DNA from: an uncultured Eubacteriales bacterium
GTDB taxonomy: Bacteria > Bacillota_A > Clostridia > Saccharofermentanales > Saccharofermentanaceae
Direction of reading: 5' to 3'
NCBI GenBank assembly: GCA_900313405.1
Contig: OMQY01000210.1
Coordinates: forward strand, 1 to 6,062
DNA: 6,062 bases
Shown: piece by piece, positions 3,540-6,062 of the stretch
Layout: the number at the start of each line of letters is the position of its first letter
Position numbering within the stretch: position 1 is the stretch's first letter
Position numbers and translations under genes: made by a program
The notes under the pieces: model-generated
What the model was told of the DNA's origin: nothing
Database searches by the model: none
The model's input: the letters and a program-made list of their open reading frames with translations, nothing else

Positions 3540-5690
3540 ATGAGAAGAATAGTTCTGGCAATTGTTGGTGCATTATTGTTGACAGGGGTTGCTTCATGCA
3601 GCAAAACGGATGAGTCCGTAAAGCCCGGTACTCGCATAGAAGGACGGACAGGTTACAGAGAGACTATCTGTGATATTGCACCTAACGAGAGCACAAGCAG
3701 ATCGATATTGTCTGTCATGCGTGATGATGATCTCTTCTATGTTGTTGTAAGAGATTTTGGTGAGGATAGAAGTGATCAGGACGGAACATATCTATACAAG
3801 GTGTCAGAGGACGGGGAGATAATCGACAGCAGATCGATAGAGCAGACCGGAGATATCTTCGTTATGATCGAAGACGGAATCGCGTGTGTTAAGAGTGGGA
3901 GCACATCAGTGATCTCCTTGGATGACGGTTCCGAGTTGTACTCATTCGAATCTGATCCTTCGCCGATAGCGGCTTCTTCCTACAAGGATGGTTTTGTTGT
4001 GGGATATAGGGATCATGTTATCTGGTATGACAAGAACGGAGACGAGTTATCTACTATAGTCAACAGCGATTTTGGATGGTTCTCGGAGTATTGCGACATG
4101 ATATATGAATATGAGGATCATACGTATATTATTGCCTGTCCGGATATAGGTTACTCTTATTACGAAGTGAACCTCGATGACGGTACTTGTGAATTAGTAA
4201 ACGATAGTACGGAACTCGGCATAGAACCGGCAGATTGTTGTGGCGGATATGTTTTTGACAGATACTGTGAATATAAGATCGATCCAGTTAGCGGTAGCAG
4301 GACTATACTATGTGAATGGAATAATACCAATGTCAGGCCGGGAGGAGCTTCTTGTGCCGGGTACAGATATTATTATGTTTTCGATGATGATCTGTTTGCC
4401 AGAACATATGTGAACCCTGACGGATACGCATGTATTCAGTTCTACGAATACGATGAGGGGATCGACTATACTGATATTGATACTATAACAGTCGGCGGGA
4501 TTGCCTTGTACGAAGACTATCCCATTCAGTATGCAGCGTACAAGTTCAATGCCGAGCACGACGATTGCAGGATAGTCATACAGGAATTTGAGAATGAAGG
4601 ATATACGGATGAATATGTTATCGAGCGTAATGCCCGCCTGATATCCGAGTTCAGCAGCGGAAATTCTCCCGATATCTTTTACGGCAATTACTTCGATTAT
4701 GACTACTTCGGTCGTAATGGTATGGCCGTAGATCTATTGCCATTGATCGAAGCATCAGATGCCATTAACAAAGATGATTTTGAACCTTCAGTTTGGGATG
4801 CCCTGAACAGAGACGGTCATTGTTATCATCTGATAACGTCGTTTTATTTCAACGGTTACTGGGGCAAGGCAAGCAACATGGCCGACTATACCAATATGAC
4901 ATATGATGTTATGTATAGCCTTGACAATCCGAGCGGGCGTGCGTTTGCTACACGTTACAGCAGTCAGTTTGCCGGAGACATCCTATCGTATCCGTTCGAC
5001 TCTTTTGTTGATTCGGAAGGTATGCTGACAGTCTCAGAGGAACAGATCGAGGATGTTGTCAGAGTCTGTATTGAGTTCGGTCTGCCGAGTACCAGCGGAT
5101 ATGACATGCTGGGAGAGGAAGGCTTCAATCACCTGAGGAGCGATGAATACCTGATGACGAATTATCCGGTAACAGGATTGAAGTGGTATTACGATTCGGT
5201 CAGGGACGCGGGGGATAATCTGTGTTTTATCGGCTCGCCGTCTGTTTATGGATCGTCTCACGGTGTTCAGCCATTTGGGAGTATAGCTGTGTCGTCTTCC
5301 GCTACCGATCCGGACATGTGTCTGGAATTTATCGCTTGTCTTTACGGGGCAGATGTGCAGAGGTACATGCTGACTAACGGTTATGCAAGTGTTATAAGGC
5401 AGTTTAATGATGAATTGTACGAATATGCTTCGGATCCTGAGGCCGACCCTGATATCGAAAAGATATACGGATCATTACTATCCGACTGCGATCCCATACC
5501 CGAAGATGTCATAGAAGCCTATCGGCAGGCCATAGATTCGATCGACACGATACAGGTTTACGATCCTACTGTGTATGTGATGATCAATGAGGAGCTGGAG
5601 ACGTATGATCTCCAGGGCAAACCGATAGAGGACATTGCCGATGTGCTGTATTCCAAGCTGAGCCTGTATGCGAGTGAGCATTATTCATAG
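3540..5690 (+). CDS. Lipoprotein: propeller-like plus solute-binding domain
   Basis: A 716-aa exported lipoprotein. The N-terminus MRR plus hydrophobic core ends in a lipobox VASC with the lipid-bearing Cys20, so it should be anchored on the outer face of the membrane. Residues about 45-310 carry recurring 'hydrophobic-Tyr/x-Asp-Gly' turns (near 85, 124, 161, 208, 245 and 301; for example YKVSEDGE, ISLDDGS, YDKNGDE, VNLDDGT), the look of a beta-propeller. Residues about 312-710 look like an ABC extracellular solute-binding protein family 1 domain: ITVGG strand, then AAYKFNAEHDD (FN at 336-337), and SSGNSPDIFYGN (371 onward). The ligand is unknown. No permease or ATPase gene is in the window, so it may be a sensor or serve transporters elsewhere. 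ATG 3540 is chosen for GAGG (3528-3531) upstream and the intact signal peptide; GTG 3507 lies inside the hairpin. It may belong to the upstream operon, or be expressed separately. Confidence 0.85.
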   Translation: MRRIVLAIVGALLLTGVASCSKTDESVKPGTRIEGRTGYRETICDIAPNESTSRSILSVMRDDDLFYVVVRDFGEDRSDQDGTYLYKVSEDGEIIDSRSIEQTGDIFVMIEDGIACVKSGSTSVISLDDGSELYSFESDPSPIAASSYKDGFVVGYRDHVIWYDKNGDELSTIVNSDFGWFSEYCDMIYEYEDHTYIIACPDIGYSYYEVNLDDGTCELVNDSTELGIEPADCCGGYVFDRYCEYKIDPVSGSRTILCEWNNTNVRPGGASCAGYRYYYVFDDDLFARTYVNPDGYACIQFYEYDEGIDYTDIDTITVGGIALYEDYPIQYAAYKFNAEHDDCRIVIQEFENEGYTDEYVIERNARLISEFSSGNSPDIFYGNYFDYDYFGRNGMAVDLLPLIEASDAINKDDFEPSVWDALNRDGHCYHLITSFYFNGYWGKASNMADYTNMTYDVMYSLDNPSGRAFATRYSSQFAGDILSYPFDSFVDSEGMLTVSEEQIEDVVRVCIEFGLPSTSGYDMLGEEGFNHLRSDEYLMTNYPVTGLKWYYDSVRDAGDNLCFIGSPSVYGSSHGVQPFGSIAVSSSATDPDMCLEFIACLYGADVQRYMLTNGYASVIRQFNDELYEYASDPEADPDIEKIYGSLLSDCDPIPEDVIEAYRQAIDSIDTIQVYDPTVYVMINEELETYDLQGKPIEDIADVLYSKLSLYASEHYS

Positions 5691-5731
5691 TTGTGTTATC
5701 TGTACTATCAGGAGAACTACGGATAAGAAGC

Positions 5732-5767
5732 GGCACCCCGCTGTGAATCATTACACAGCGGGGTGCC
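5732..5767. terminator. Probable bidirectional terminator hairpin
   Basis: GGCACCCCGCTGTG (5732-5745) pairs perfectly over 14 bp with 5754-5767 around an 8-base loop. It is GC-rich and lies between two converging genes, 41 bases after the lipoprotein stop and 51 bases beyond the stop of the minus-strand gene. T-richness after the stem is modest on both sides (TTATGTTT rightward, GCTTCTTAT leftward), so it probably serves both genes with moderate efficiency. Confidence 0.75.
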
Positions 5768-5818
5768 TTATGTTTCTGCTATGGGACAAGAGGGTATACG
5801 GTCCCGCATTGGCAGTTA

Positions 5819-6062
5819 TCAGGATTCGGTCTTGTCCTCTGTCTCAGGTGCCTCCGGAGCCTTGATCTCGGCAGGGATCTGAGCGGGAGCCTCTACAACG
5901 GGAGGTGCATTCTTCGCGACTTCTGCGGCTGCCTTCTTAGCTGCTCTCTTGTGCTTCTTGTGGACAACTACTACGATAACGACGATGATGATCACCGGTA
6001 CCAGGCCTGCGAGTACGATCAGGATGTAAGGAACTACTCCTGCGAAGTCGACTGCGATGTTA
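5819..6062 (-). CDS. C-terminal end of a membrane protein, partial
   Basis: Reading leftward from 6061, 80 codons remain open to the window edge and end in TGA at 5819-5821; the start lies outside. The fragment shows one strongly hydrophobic helix (roughly residues 9-33 of the fragment, VVPYILIVLAGL then a Val/Ile run). A basic KKHKRAAKK stretch follows, marking the cytoplasmic side, and then an Ala/Pro/Glu/Lys-rich, probably disordered tail (APPVVEAPAQIPAEIKAPEAPE, ending DKTES). This is a membrane-anchor-plus-tail arrangement with the tail in the cytoplasm. The family cannot be named from the fragment. Codon use (frequent GCA, ATC, AAG, GTA) is like tyrS and unlike the AT-rich regulator gene, consistent with core chromosome. 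It converges with the lipoprotein gene. Confidence 0.75.
   Translation of the reverse strand, partial: NIAVDFAGVVPYILIVLAGLVPVIIIVVIVVVVHKKHKRAAKKAAAEVAKNAPPVVEAPAQIPAEIKAPEAPETEDKTES

Noticed and set aside
1..6062. CRISPR array, tRNA, rRNA, integrase or transposase
   Set aside because: Looked for on both strands. No regularly spaced direct repeats, cloverleaf-like genes or recombinase motifs were found.

Overview
The window looks like chromosomal DNA of an anaerobic Gram-positive bacterium of the Clostridia type. This is inferred from strong AAGGAGG-type ribosome binding sites, a clostridial-looking TyrRS, and a large lipoprotein with a fused solute-binding domain. Genus cannot be fixed from the sequence alone. 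Base composition changes visibly: the tyrS part is GC-rich (38 of 60 bases in 61-120) while the gap behind it is AT-rich (17 G/C of 60 in 1381-1440). This suggests that housekeeping sequence gives way to an accessory segment.

Layout: (1) 3-1103, the 3' nine-tenths of tyrS, closed by a textbook intrinsic terminator (1125-1177). (2) 1178-1611, a gene-free, repeat-rich gap. It holds a nested symmetric inverted repeat (1201-1266), a 12-bp palindrome (1382-1393), three copies of GACACAT/ATGTGTC, an imperfect 27-bp inverted repeat (1516-1542) and a good sigma-A-like promoter (1551-1580). (3) 1612-3467, a probable operon. It encodes a membrane-anchored XRE-type regulator, a secreted protein whose reading frame is broken exactly at a run of eight Gs, a 38-codon small ORF with a perfect Shine-Dalgarno, and a 129-aa secreted protein. 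The last two are embedded in or preceded by a stretch able to form several stems (2895-3053). (4) 3488-3519, a hairpin capped by a GCAA tetraloop, then 3540-5690, a 716-aa lipoprotein with a beta-propeller-like N-terminal half and an extracellular solute-binding C-terminal half. (5) A hairpin at 5732-5767 between converging genes, and at 5819-6061 (minus strand) the 3' end of a membrane protein with an Ala/Pro/Lys-rich tail.

Working model (inference): the regulator sits in the membrane with its DNA-binding head in the cytoplasm and about 30 residues outside. It probably controls its own promoter through the repeated sites just upstream, and is co-transcribed with small exported proteins. Output of the first exported protein may be switched or tuned by the G-tract, if that tract is not simply a sequencing error or a disabling mutation. 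The second may be tuned by leader RNA structure. None of the exported small proteins has a function I can assign. This regulator/exported-protein cassette is the part of the window most likely to be undescribed.
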